The notes under the pieces are model-generated. The model saw only the letters and a list, made by a program, of their open reading frames with translations. It searched no databases and was not told the origin of the DNA. From NCBI GenBank assembly GCA_002493515.1, contig DKYZ01000066.1, positions 33,807 to 59,600 of the forward strand: a DNA stretch of 25,794 nucleotides. Direction: 5' to 3'. Source of the stretch: Porphyromonadaceae bacterium UBA7087. Lineage in GTDB: Bacteria; Bacteroidota; Bacteroidia; Bacteroidales; Muribaculaceae. Shown in pieces: positions 8,201 through 16,400 of this stretch (within the stretch, counting starts at the first letter, position 1; each line of letters begins with the position of its first letter). The translations under genes and the position numbers were made by a program.

Positions 8201-8306
8201 GACTTTCCTCGCCAAGGAGTATCTGCGCAACCTGCGCCAGAACTATCCCGGCAAGGAGCTTGACATCCAGGACATGATCTCCTCACGCCTAAACACTTGG
8301 AAATGA
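5226..8306 (+). CDS. Exported tetratricopeptide (TPR) repeat protein
   Basis: This 1026-residue protein is made almost entirely of helical TPR-type repeats after an N-terminal signal peptide (hydrophobic stretch about residues 11-24, probable cleavage after the APAAV region). Repeat signatures occur throughout, for example AYMLAMALYERGD, ALYEYGVIEYSEGD-like units, DACYAIGHYADARDAYVRYL and ALTYMESGQPQRAEEVYREIL. TPR arrays are protein-interaction scaffolds, and an exported one is expected to act in the periplasm. Its stop codon overlaps the start of the beta-barrel gene (ATGA at 8303-8306), so they are translationally coupled; a periplasmic partner of that barrel is the simplest inference. The start ATG lies in a 10-bp duplication. 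The exact family member is not recognised. Confidence 0.88.
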   Translation: MGQHRITTTLRAASLSLALLAAMQAPAAVIGNTSPGPAILSPQAQGYYQRAMEMLGDGNYAGVIDQIGILETEGCGLPENERSECAYMLAMALYERGDAECVSRLRDFATSNPASPRALTARLAAADYFFFAGQYGPALDAYDEIDFSRVAPARQPEYRYRRALSMVKCGLYSEARAAFESLLATDGYEVAATYYLAYIDYAQGNLEAAYEGFGKTAMLIEGTGLEGETVSRGVYESQGIEPAYYITQIDYAWGRYETVIRNGQSLLKKKPVRELVPEMERVIGLSYFKLDEYSVAKGYLENYVATEGLEPASDAVYALGVIEYSEGDYETALERFGTLTDLNNDLAQSAYLYIGQCAVRQGDDTAAAMAFRKASEMNYDPAVGEAALYNYVAARTRGGNIPFSSSIPLLEEFLRRYPSSRYAADAELYLAGAYYSEKNYAGALRCIDRIPNPGREAREARQKIVYELGVSAMNAQMPEEAVHYLRQACDQSATDAELATQASLWLGDACYAIGHYADARDAYVRYLRNGSGADATLARYDLAYALLQLGDYSQAAREFERTLDASPAPSRAVASDSRVRLADCLYYCGDYRAATRHYTQAIEAGSPDADYAVYRRAVMYGLDGDLDRKVAELTRMASAYPRSRWVAAAMLEKGRTYAALGKTQQAVKAFEQLCSSHRSSTEARKGMLNLALTYMESGQPQRAEEVYREILTTWPTSEEASLANEDLRRIYANRGELPSYAQFLNSIEGAPRLDASEMETLEFEAAENAYSKDARAVELLENYLRDYPSGRYLAPVLLDLASAAVERGEPDNALPYLSELLERRGDSPQVPEALMLQAQVLEEKGPAYRREALASWKELERRGGADFAADAYGGIMRTTESSRERLAYAERAMQTGGLPAETLEEARLYEADARLADGDAGGAETLRELAANPHSLAGAKAAVTLGEYYLSRKRYDDAMETLTAFTDAGSPHAYWLARGFIALADACHAKGKTFLAKEYLRNLRQNYPGKELDIQDMISSRLNTWK

Positions 8307-10177
8307 AAAGAGCAATTCACAACACCACAGCGCGCGCCGCGGCCCTGCTGATGCTTGCCGCCGGATGCGGCCCCGCCGCCGCGCAGCTCCACGAGTCGAT
8401 AAGCGTGGAGGGGAAATACGTCCCGGAGATAATCCCTGCCCAGCGTCTCAACATATTCCCTTCGGCGCTGAGTCCGCGTCTCGGAAGTTTCGAGATGGAT
8501 TATGAGCGCGGGGGCGTCCCCGCCTCGTTCCGTCCCAGGGCGCTGGCTATGCCCGCCACAGGATGGAACGCCTCACGCGACGTCTCCACCCGCCGGGGCT
8601 ATCTCGACCTCGGCGCCGGAAGCTGGCTCAACAGCACCCTGAGCGCGGGCTACCGCTTTATCGACAACGCCACGACCCTCGTCGGGGTGCGCCTGCAGCA
8701 CAATTCCTCGTCGCTCTGGAAACCGGAGCTTGACGTGAATACCGCCGGCGTGAAGCGGTGGCTCTACGACGAGAATATCGGCGCCTACGCCACCCACGTC
8801 TTCCGGGGCGTGGGGCGTCTCGACGCCTCCGTCGACTATCACATCGGCAACTTCAACTATTACGGCTATCTCGCCCCCTTCCCCATAGAGGCGGACGGCG
8901 CTCCGGCGCAGACGCTCAACGACCTATCGTTGCGTCTCGGATGGCGCTCTCCGCTGCGCTCTACGGCCTCGCTGCAGTATCACGCGGAGCTGGGTCTGCG
9001 CCATTTCGGATACCGCGAGATGCACGCTCTCACGCACACTTCGGAAATCGCGTCGCTCCCCGGGCTGCGCGAGACCGACTTCCAGGTGAAGGCGGGCATC
9101 GCGCTTCCCTGGGGCAACGGTTCCACGGCCGGACTGGACGCCCGCTTTGACGCCCTGGGCTACAGCGGGCTTGAGGGGGACGGGCGAAGCTATCCCTCCT
9201 CCCAGTGGAACCTGGCCTGTCCCGACGGATACGGGATGCTGACGCTGACCCCCTTCTATGCCTTCCGGCGCGGCCAGATGGATATCCGCGTGGGGGCCGA
9301 CATCGACCTCAGTTTCAACGCCGGGCCCTCGGAGAGCCGCTATTCCCTCTTCCATATAGCTCCCGACGTCAATTTCGACCTGCGCACGGGGCCGGTAGGG
9401 CTCTACCTGCATCTGCGCGGAGGCTCGGAGCTGCAGACGCTCGCCTCGCTCTGGCAGCTCGACTACTACCAGATGCCCGGCCTGGCCACTACGCGCCCTG
9501 TCTATACCCCTCTCGACGCCCGCCTGGGCGTGGACTTCGGCCCCTTCTCCGGGGTGTCGCTCTCGGCGAGCGTGGCCTGGAAGTCGTCAGACCGCATTCC
9601 GCTGCGCGGATGGTATATGTCCATGCTCGGCTACGGTTTCGAGGATGTGCCGGGGCTTGACCGGCCGGAGGGGGTCAGCGTATATTCCATGGACCCCTAC
9701 GGCCTTTCCGTGAGGGGATTCTCGCTGAGCGCGAGCGCTGCCTACGAGCCGGGACGCATCGGCAGCCTGAAGGCGAGTGTGAGCTATCAGAACCAGAACG
9801 GCAGGAAGGGATATTTCAACGGCTACGACCGCCCGAGATGGATTCTTGACGTGGAGGGCAGCCTGAACCCCGTGAAGCCGCTCACGCTGACCGTAGGCTA
9901 CGGCTACAGGGGCGTGCGCAACATCTACGCCCACTGCTACGTGCCGGTGCAGGGCGGAGGCACGGCCATCGACGGCGACGGCTCGTCGCGGCCCCGCCTG
10001 GCGTCGCTGCGTCTGCCAGACCTCACGCTGCTGAATCTCGCGGCCCGCTGGCGCTTCACCGACTACTTCTCGGTATGGCTCCGCGCCGACAATCTGCTGA
10101 ACCGCCATGACGCTGTGCTGCCGATGCAGCCTTCGGAGGGAGTGTCGGTGACGGGGGGCGTAAGCTGGCTTTTCTGA
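8303..10177 (+). CDS. Outer-membrane beta-barrel protein (TonB-dependent receptor-like)
   Basis: This protein of 624 residues has a signal peptide (MKRAIHNTTARAAALLML, cleavage near AAAQ). The mature start, LHESISVEGKYVPEIIPAQR, is followed by many amphipathic strands with aromatic girdle residues. The C-terminus ends ...ADNLLNRHDAVLP...GGVSWLF, with a terminal Phe typical of outer-membrane barrels and resembling the last strands of TonB-dependent receptors. No plug domain or TonB box is apparent, and it is shorter than a full receptor, so it is probably a porin- or receptor-like barrel without a gate. ATG 8303 was preferred over the TTG six bases upstream because it makes the classic ATGA overlap with the TPR gene. 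The substrate is unknown. Confidence 0.82.
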   Translation: MKRAIHNTTARAAALLMLAAGCGPAAAQLHESISVEGKYVPEIIPAQRLNIFPSALSPRLGSFEMDYERGGVPASFRPRALAMPATGWNASRDVSTRRGYLDLGAGSWLNSTLSAGYRFIDNATTLVGVRLQHNSSSLWKPELDVNTAGVKRWLYDENIGAYATHVFRGVGRLDASVDYHIGNFNYYGYLAPFPIEADGAPAQTLNDLSLRLGWRSPLRSTASLQYHAELGLRHFGYREMHALTHTSEIASLPGLRETDFQVKAGIALPWGNGSTAGLDARFDALGYSGLEGDGRSYPSSQWNLACPDGYGMLTLTPFYAFRRGQMDIRVGADIDLSFNAGPSESRYSLFHIAPDVNFDLRTGPVGLYLHLRGGSELQTLASLWQLDYYQMPGLATTRPVYTPLDARLGVDFGPFSGVSLSASVAWKSSDRIPLRGWYMSMLGYGFEDVPGLDRPEGVSVYSMDPYGLSVRGFSLSASAAYEPGRIGSLKASVSYQNQNGRKGYFNGYDRPRWILDVEGSLNPVKPLTLTVGYGYRGVRNIYAHCYVPVQGGGTAIDGDGSSRPRLASLRLPDLTLLNLAARWRFTDYFSVWLRADNLLNRHDAVLPMQPSEGVSVTGGVSWLF

Positions 10178-10300
10178 GTGTAATATGAACGTGATTTCAA
10201 GAACTTAATAGAAGGTTATATCGTTAATGATATTAGACGCCGGAGTCATCTCCGGGCCGTACAGGACATTAGGAATCAAGAAAAAATATAGAAACGAAAT

Positions 10301-10834
10301 ATGAGCAGGCAGACATTCACTCTCTCCTATCAGAATGAGGATGACCGGGCGTTCGGACTGGCGGGCATGGCGATATCCCTGGCCGCGCTCGACGCCATCG
10401 ACCGCGTCGTGGAGGTTTCGCTCGACGCCGAGGGGCCGATGGTGACGTTCTCACACGCATATTATTTCTCCGGGTCTCCGTCGATCTCGCCGAAGTCGAC
10501 CTGGGATAATCTCATACGCAATCTGCATATCACCACGGCCATGGCGCTGAGCAACGTCTACGCGCGCTCGGTGGTGCGCATGAAGCATGACGCTCCGCAG
10601 GAGAGCCTCGACGCGATCTACCGCGAGGTGAAGGCGGAGGGTGAGGAGACGTGCGGTCTGGAGGAGGACGAGATAAGCGCCCTCTACAACAACACGCTGA
10701 CGCTTGCGCGGCGCATCTTCAACAATCCGCGGCGCCATCCGGCCATCGAGCAGTTTGCCGGTGTCCTCTCACGCCGCCGCGTGCTCTCCGGCATGGAGAT
10801 CCAGGACGAGCTCCACGCCCTCCAGCTCATCTGA
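10301..10834 (+). CDS. Conserved protein of unknown function
   Basis: No family is recognised. The 177-residue product is soluble, acidic and largely helical. It has no signal peptide and opens with MSRQTFTLSYQNEDDRAFGL. Notable is a segment DNLIRNLHITTAMALSNVYAR (about 89-109) and an Asn/Arg-rich stretch LARRIFNNPRRHPAIEQFAG near the C-terminus. High GC and codon choice match the neighbouring core genes, so it looks like a vertically inherited gene. It is separated from the beta-barrel gene by 123 bp containing a small CCGGAG/CTCCGG hairpin (10240-10255) but no clear promoter, and is followed by two strong hairpins. Confidence 0.75.
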   Translation: MSRQTFTLSYQNEDDRAFGLAGMAISLAALDAIDRVVEVSLDAEGPMVTFSHAYYFSGSPSISPKSTWDNLIRNLHITTAMALSNVYARSVVRMKHDAPQESLDAIYREVKAEGEETCGLEEDEISALYNNTLTLARRIFNNPRRHPAIEQFAGVLSRRRVLSGMEIQDELHALQLI

Positions 10835-10892
10835 GCGGGGCGTCTCCAATGCGGTTTACATTCCAGGCCCGGAGAGTCTGGGCAGACAATGG

Positions 10893-10955
10893 CCCGGGGT
10901 GAGGGGGCGGTGAAAGTGAAGCGCAGTGTAATTTTCATCGCCCCCTCACCCCGGG
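10893..10955. repeat. Long hairpin (23-bp stem), possible bidirectional terminator
   Basis: Bases 10893-10915 pair with 10933-10955, with one G-T pair at 10910/10938; the arms begin CCCGGGGTGAGGG and end CCCTCACCCCGGG. The loop is 17 nt. No T-run follows. The stem is far longer than a normal terminator, and GC content is very high. It lies about 60 bp after the stop codon of the gene at 10301-10834. Confidence 0.8.
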
Positions 10956-10976
10956 TAAACTCTTCCTTATCAACCT

Positions 10977-11013
10977 GCTTCACCCTACGCGCCAAAGGCG
11001 CGTAGGGTGAAGC
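10977..11013. repeat. Perfect 17-bp hairpin with AAA loop
   Basis: Bases 10977-10993 (GCTTCACCCTACGCGCC) are exactly complementary to 10997-11013 around an AAA loop, 21 bp after the previous hairpin. The rest of the gap, 11014-11101, is AT-rich with T-runs near 11056-11062 and 11087-11093 and no evident gene. Confidence 0.85.
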
Positions 11014-11101
11014 GATGGCGTCTGGATATGCGGTAATACCGATAATTTGTGAAGGCTTTTTTCAGTCCTTCGGCTAAAATTCGATTTTTTTATCTTGATT
11101 T

Positions 11102-11132
11102 TTTGTCAAGAAAGGAATTTTTGTTAAATTTG
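11102..11132 (+). promoter_or_regulatory. Promoter of the C10 protease gene
   Basis: TTTG (11102-11105), a 19-bp spacer, then TAAATTTG (11125-11132) match the Bacteroidota -33/-7 consensus. The leader before GTG 11158 would be about 20 nt and is very A/T-rich, as is typical for Bacteroidota translation initiation. Confidence 0.75.
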
Positions 11133-11157
11133 CAAAAATTTAATAAATATTAATATC

Positions 11158-12393
11158 GTGAAAACACATCTTGACTTAAAAACATTCGGTTTTTTTATTC
11201 TTTTAACCCTTGTCCTCGGCACAGGATGCTCAGACTCGGATCTTCCCTTGTCTTTTGACCAGAATCGGATTGATAAGACTCATAACTCTTCCCACATCTC
11301 TCGTGGCGAGGCTTTGGAAATTGCCAATAGGTTTTTGAATAGGCCTCTTCTATCTCGATGCTCTGGTATGGAAGTTGACTTCCAATACGTTGTTAAATCA
11401 GACGCAACAAGAAGTGCATGTGGCTTTTCGGACACGCTCGCTTATGTTATTAATTATCCCAATAATATGGGTTTTGCCATAATAGCTTCTGACAGACGGG
11501 TTAATCCTGTGCTCGCATTTGCACAAGAAGGTGAATTTACCTTTGAAAATGAGGTGTCTAAAGCCAATTTTATTGATCGGATAGGATTTTATATGGAATC
11601 TTCCAAAGACAGTGAACCATTAAGCAACTATCCTTCTATTTTGGAAGATTGCTTTATTATCAATCCAGTTCCTCAGACCTCTCTTTCGCAGAATGCTCCT
11701 TTCAATAAGTATGTTGACATTGAGCATCCTGGATATCCCACAGGATGCGTGGCTGTCGCAACCGCACTGATTATGATTCATGCCAAATCCGAACTGGAGT
11801 ATCATGAGACCGTTTATCATTGTAAATCAATTATGGAAGCCCTATCTTCTAAAAGAGATATTAATACACGTCATATATATACGTATGAACAAGCTGTTGA
11901 CTCAATTGCCAAAATAATGTATTGGATTGGCAAGGACACAGGTATGAAATATGAAAATAATGCAGGTTCTACATATATTGATAGTGCGTTCAACCTACTT
12001 TTGCAACTTGATTATAAACCGTCTAAAATACAAAGATTTAAGAATGAAATAGCCTTCAATTATGTAAAAGATAATTATATGCTTTATATGCGTGGAGTGG
12101 ATACTATCAAGTTAGCAGGACACGCATGGATTTGTGATGGCGGAGCGTACTGTGTAGATAATAAAAACCGACCTACTAAAATAATCGACCGATATTTTCA
12201 TTGTGATTGGGGATGGGGAGGCTACTGCAATGGAAATTTTAGCGGGAAAGTCTTTTCTCCAGTGGATACAATTAATTCGGATACACTCAATTTCATTCCA
12301 ATGCAATATTTTGCAGTCTCTCGTGGATTAGGATTAGTTGACGGTCCTGTAATTCCTCCCGTAGGACCCTCTTTTAAGCCTAAGTATAAATAA
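11158..12393 (+). CDS. C10 family (streptopain-like) cysteine protease, lipoprotein
   Basis: This 411-residue secreted papain-fold protease starts at GTG 11158. A signal peptide ends in the lipobox GTGC with Cys24, so the protein is probably lipid-anchored. Residues about 45-170 form a pro-domain like those of C10 zymogens (SRGEALEIANRFL; GFAIIASDRRVNPVLAF). The catalytic Cys197 lies in YPTGCVAVATALIM and His322 in GHAWICDGG, followed by the family's DWGWGGYCNG (from residue 350). All key residues are present. The gene is AT-rich compared with its neighbours, suggesting acquisition. A 292-residue secreted protein follows after 17 bp in the same operon. C10 genes are often accompanied by dedicated inhibitors (Spi in streptococci, Bfi in Bacteroides fragilis), which makes that neighbour interesting. 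Confidence 0.92.
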   Translation: MKTHLDLKTFGFFILLTLVLGTGCSDSDLPLSFDQNRIDKTHNSSHISRGEALEIANRFLNRPLLSRCSGMEVDFQYVVKSDATRSACGFSDTLAYVINYPNNMGFAIIASDRRVNPVLAFAQEGEFTFENEVSKANFIDRIGFYMESSKDSEPLSNYPSILEDCFIINPVPQTSLSQNAPFNKYVDIEHPGYPTGCVAVATALIMIHAKSELEYHETVYHCKSIMEALSSKRDINTRHIYTYEQAVDSIAKIMYWIGKDTGMKYENNAGSTYIDSAFNLLLQLDYKPSKIQRFKNEIAFNYVKDNYMLYMRGVDTIKLAGHAWICDGGAYCVDNKNRPTKIIDRYFHCDWGWGGYCNGNFSGKVFSPVDTINSDTLNFIPMQYFAVSRGLGLVDGPVIPPVGPSFKPKYK

Positions 12394-12410
12394 CAGAATG
12401 GTTTTACGAT

Positions 12411-13289
12411 ATGGCTCGGATAGTTGCACTTGACTTTGGTGTATTGAAGGCTTTAACAGTGTTTCTGGTTTTATGTCCATTCACGATGCAGTCGCATATT
12501 TTCTTTACCGATGGAATGGAATGGAAAATTGTCAGCGCACCGGTTATACTGCCTCCACCAGGCGAGTGCTTATCTATTTATAGATTAGAGGGTGATTCCG
12601 TATGTGATGGATTCAGATGGTTCAAAATGTATTATACAGTGGATGCCAATTCTGAATCGCGCCGCTTTGCTGGTATGGTCAGGACTGAGGGCGATAAGGT
12701 ATATTACAAAGATAAATATGACACCGGACTCCTGTATGATTTCGGTCTTAAGCCGGGGGAAATTTGTTTTACGGGTTCTTTGGCAGAGGATTCGGATCGT
12801 CCTGGCTATAAGTGCTATATAAAATGTGCAAAACGAGAAAAGAGGGAAGACTATGGTGGATGGGAGTGTATGGAGGTCGAGGCCTATTCCGAGCCGGAAT
12901 GTGTCAATGACGGATGGTATCACGGCATATGGTTTGATGGACTCGGCGGAAGTGGCGGCGTTCATGAGAACAACCGTCTTCTTTGGGAAGGCGGTTGGTC
13001 GCAGCTTGTCCAGGCCTCTGTCAACGGGAATGTTATTTTTCAGATGGATGATTCATATTTCAATACCCCTGCCGACAATTCCATAATTAACCTTGAGGGA
13101 CACACGTTGGATATAACCAATAAAAGGCGTGTTGTGCCGGTGCGTGTGTACACGGGCGACGGCGTGCTTATCTACGATGAGATTGTGAAACACGCCTGTA
13201 TATCCCTTCCCGGAGACGGAGGGTATGTCATCAAGATAGGCACATTGAAGCCAGTGCGTTTGGCAGCGGGGGACGGTGCTGCGCGATAA
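12411..13289 (+). CDS. Secreted protein of unknown function with degenerate T9SS-like C-terminus
   Basis: This is a 292-residue protein with a signal-peptide-like N-terminus (hydrophobic about residues 10-25). One copy of a domain follows, with landmarks YRLEGDSVCDG...KMYYT (57-76), EGDKVYYKDK (93-102), LLYDFGLKPGE (107-117) and FDGLGGSGG (175-183). The same landmarks appear twice in the 591-residue protein at 20049-21824. Residues about 241-280 (VPVRVYTGDGVLIYDE then ISLPGDGGYVIKIG) resemble a T9SS type A sorting domain, but the tail after it is unusual (RLAAGDGAAR). It lies 17 bp after the C10 protease and ends before a strong terminator, so the two form an operon. Function is unknown; inhibitor, partner or substrate of the protease are possible. 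Confidence 0.8.
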   Translation: MARIVALDFGVLKALTVFLVLCPFTMQSHIFFTDGMEWKIVSAPVILPPPGECLSIYRLEGDSVCDGFRWFKMYYTVDANSESRRFAGMVRTEGDKVYYKDKYDTGLLYDFGLKPGEICFTGSLAEDSDRPGYKCYIKCAKREKREDYGGWECMEVEAYSEPECVNDGWYHGIWFDGLGGSGGVHENNRLLWEGGWSQLVQASVNGNVIFQMDDSYFNTPADNSIINLEGHTLDITNKRRVVPVRVYTGDGVLIYDEIVKHACISLPGDGGYVIKIGTLKPVRLAAGDGAAR

Positions 13290-13308
13290 GGGATTGGAAG
13301 TGGTATCA

Positions 13309-13340
13309 GAAGGCCGGGACTATGGTTCCGGCCTTTTTTT
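13309..13340 (+). terminator. Strong intrinsic terminator of the C10 protease operon
   Basis: AAGGCCGG (13310-13317) pairs with CCGGCCTT (13328-13335) around a 10-nt loop and runs straight into seven T (13334-13340). This cleanly separates the protease operon from carB. Confidence 0.9.
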
Positions 13341-13374
13341 CATCATTGCTGGGGGGCGGCTTGGATAATTTTCG

Positions 13375-13382
13375 TAACTTTG
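13375..13382 (+). promoter_or_regulatory. -7 element of the carB promoter
   Basis: TAACTTTG matches TAnnTTTG exactly. No good -33 TTTG lies at the usual 19-21 bp distance. The leader to ATG 13451 is about 60 nt and contains a tandem duplication. Confidence 0.6.
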
Positions 13383-13402
13383 CGGAAATTCTCTCCGTGG
13401 CT

Positions 13403-13430
13403 CGTCCACACTATGTCGTCCACACTATGT
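13403..13430 (+). repeat. 14-bp perfect tandem duplication in the carB leader
   Basis: CGTCCACACTATGT occurs at 13403-13416 and at 13417-13430 with no mismatch; the periodicity extends one base to the left (T13402). It lies in the untranslated leader between the -7 element and the carB start, so it lengthens the leader by 14 nt without affecting the protein. Confidence 0.95.
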
Positions 13431-13450
13431 TTGACTGAACAGCAAGAACT

Positions 13451-16400
13451 ATGAAGAAAGTATTATTGCTCGGCTCCGGTGCCCTCAAGATAGGGCAGGC
13501 CGGTGAGTTCGACTACTCCGGCTCCCAGGCTCTCAAGGCTCTGCGCGAGGAGGGCATCGAGTCCGTGCTCATCAATCCCAACATCGCCACCATCCAGACC
13601 TCCGAGGGGGTGGCCGACCGTGTCTATTTCCTTCCCATAACCCCAGAATTTGTGGAGGAAGTCATCAAGAAGGAGCGCCCCGACGGCATTCTGCTCGCCT
13701 TCGGCGGACAGACCGCCCTCAACTGCGGCACGAAGCTCTATCTTGACGGCACCCTTGAGAAATATGGCGTGAAGGTGCTCGGCACTTCCGTCGAGGCCAT
13801 CATGATTACCGAAGACCGCGACCTCTTTGTCAGGAAACTCGATGAGATCAAGGTCAAGACCCCCGTGTCGCAGGCCGTGGAGAACATCAAGGATGCCCTG
13901 GAGGTGGCCCATCGCATCGGCTACCCGGTGATGGTGCGCTCCGGTTACGCCCTCGGCGGTCTCGGCTCCGGCATCTGCACCAACGACGAGGAGTTCATTA
14001 CCCACTGCGAGAGCGCGCTTGCCTACTCCCGCCAGATTCTCGTGGAGGAGTCGCTCAAGGGTTGGAAGGAGATCGAGTTCGAGGTGATACGCGACTCATC
14101 CGACCTCTGCTTCACCGTAGTGCCGATGGAGAACTTCGACCCGCTCGGCATCCATACCGGCGAGAGCATTGTCGTGGCCCCCATCGTGTCGCTCACTCCG
14201 GAGCAGATAAAGATGCTTGAGGATATAGCCACGAAGGTGGTGCGCCACATCGGAATCGTCGGCGAGTGCAACATCCAGTATGCCTTCAACGCCGAGACCA
14301 ACGACTACCGCATAATCGAGATCAACGCCCGTCTGAGCCGCTCCTCGGCCCTCGCCTCGAAGGCTTCCGGCTATCCCCTGGCCTTCGTCGCCGCCAAACT
14401 GGCACTGGGCTACACTCTCGACCAGATCGGCGAGCCTGGAACCCCCAATTCGGCCGCAAAGGCCCCTGAGGTGGACTATATGATTGTCAAGATACCCCGC
14501 TGGGACCTCTCGAAGTTCATCGGCGTAAACCGCGAGATCGGTTCATCGATGAAATCTGTCGGTGAGATCATGTCGATCGGCAAGTCGTTTGAGGAGATAA
14601 TACAGAAGGGCCTGCGCATGATAGGGCAGGGGATGCACGGTTTCGTGGGCAACAACGACATCCATTTCGACGACCTCGAATACGCCCTCACTCACCCCAC
14701 CGACATGCGCATCTTCGCCATCGCCCAGGCCCTGGAGGAGGGATATGCGCCGGAGCGTGTGGCCGAGCTCACGAAGATCGACATATGGTTTGTGGAGCGT
14801 CTTGCCAACATCGTCCGTTTCGCCGACTCCCTGCGCCGCCGCGGCGGCAGCGTCGACGACCTCGACCGCGACACCCTTCTCGAGGCCAAGCGCCTCGGCT
14901 TCTCCGACTTCCAGATATCGCGCCTCGTGGAGAACCCTACGGGCAACATGGAGGCCGACGTGCTGCGCGTGCGCAACCGCCGCAAGGAGCTTGACGTGAC
15001 GCCGCGCGTGCGCCGCATCAACACCGTGGCCTCGGAATATCCCGAGCTGACCAATTACCTTTACGTGACCTACGGGGCGGAGGAGAACTCCATTCCCTAC
15101 GACATGAACGCCCGCAACAACATCATCGTGCTCGGTTCCGGAGCCTACCGCATCGGCAGCTCCGTGGAGTTCGACTGGTGTTCTGTCAACGCCGCCACGA
15201 CGTGCCGCAAACTCGGCTACAAGGCCATCATGATCAACTACAACCCGGAGACTGTCTCCACCGACTATGACATGTGCGACCGTCTCTATTTCGACGAGCT
15301 GAGCTTCGAGAGGGTGATGGACATCATCGACCTGGAGGTGCCGCGCGGCGTCATCGTGAGCGTGGGCGGCCAGATTCCCAACAACCTGGCGATGAAGCTC
15401 TACCGCCGCCATGTGCCCGTGCTGGGCACGTCGCCCGTGTCGATCGACCGTGCCGAGAACCGCCACAAGTTCTCCGCCATGCTCGACCAGCTGGGCATCG
15501 ACCAGCCGCGCTGGCGCGAGCTGACCACGGAGGAGGGCATACGCGAGTTTATCGACGAGGTGGGCTTCCCGGTGCTTATCCGCCCGAGCTACGTGCTGTC
15601 GGGGGCGGCGATGAACGTCTGCTACGACTACGAGCAGCTCCACAGCTTCCTGAGCCAGGCGGCGAAGGTGTCGAAGGAGTATCCGGTGGTGGTGTCGGAG
15701 TTCCTGCAGAACGCCAAGGAGATAGAGTTTGACGCCGTGGCGCGCAACGGCCAGATTGTGGAATACGCCATCTCGGAGCATGTGGAGTATGCCGGCGTGC
15801 ATTCGGGCGACGCCACGCTCGTCTTCCCGGCGCAGAAGATATATATGGCCACGGCGCGGCGCATCAAGCGCATCAGCGCGCGCATCGCGGAGGCCCTGAA
15901 TATCTCCGGTCCCTTCAACATCCAGTATCTGGCGAAAGACAACTACGTGAAGGTGATAGAGTGCAACCTGCGTGCGTCGCGCTCTTTCCCGTTCGTGAGC
16001 AAGGTGCTGAAGAAGAATTTCATCGAGACGGCCACTCGCATCATGCTCGGGGAGCAGCCGGAGGTGATCGACACGTCGACGTTCGATATCGATTACATAG
16101 GCGTTAAAGCCTCTCAGTTCTCGTTTGCGCGTCTGCATAAGGCAGACCCTGTCCTGGGGGTCGATATGTCGTCTACGGGCGAGGTAGGGTGCCTGGGACG
16201 CGATTTCGACGAGGCTCTGCTCAACGCGATGATATCCGTGGGGCATCATGTGCCGCGCGAGGGTGTCCTGGTGAGCTCGGGCGACGTGCGTGCGAAGGTC
16301 GACATGCTTGAGGCGTGCCGTCTGCTTCACTCGAAGGGCTACAGGATATATGCCACGCCGGGTACGTCGGCGTTCCTGGCGGAGCACGGTGTTCCCTCCA

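Noticed and set aside
8297..8302. TTG start two codons upstream for the beta-barrel gene
   Set aside because: ATG 8303 makes a standard ATGA overlap with the TPR gene and gives a normal basic signal-peptide start.
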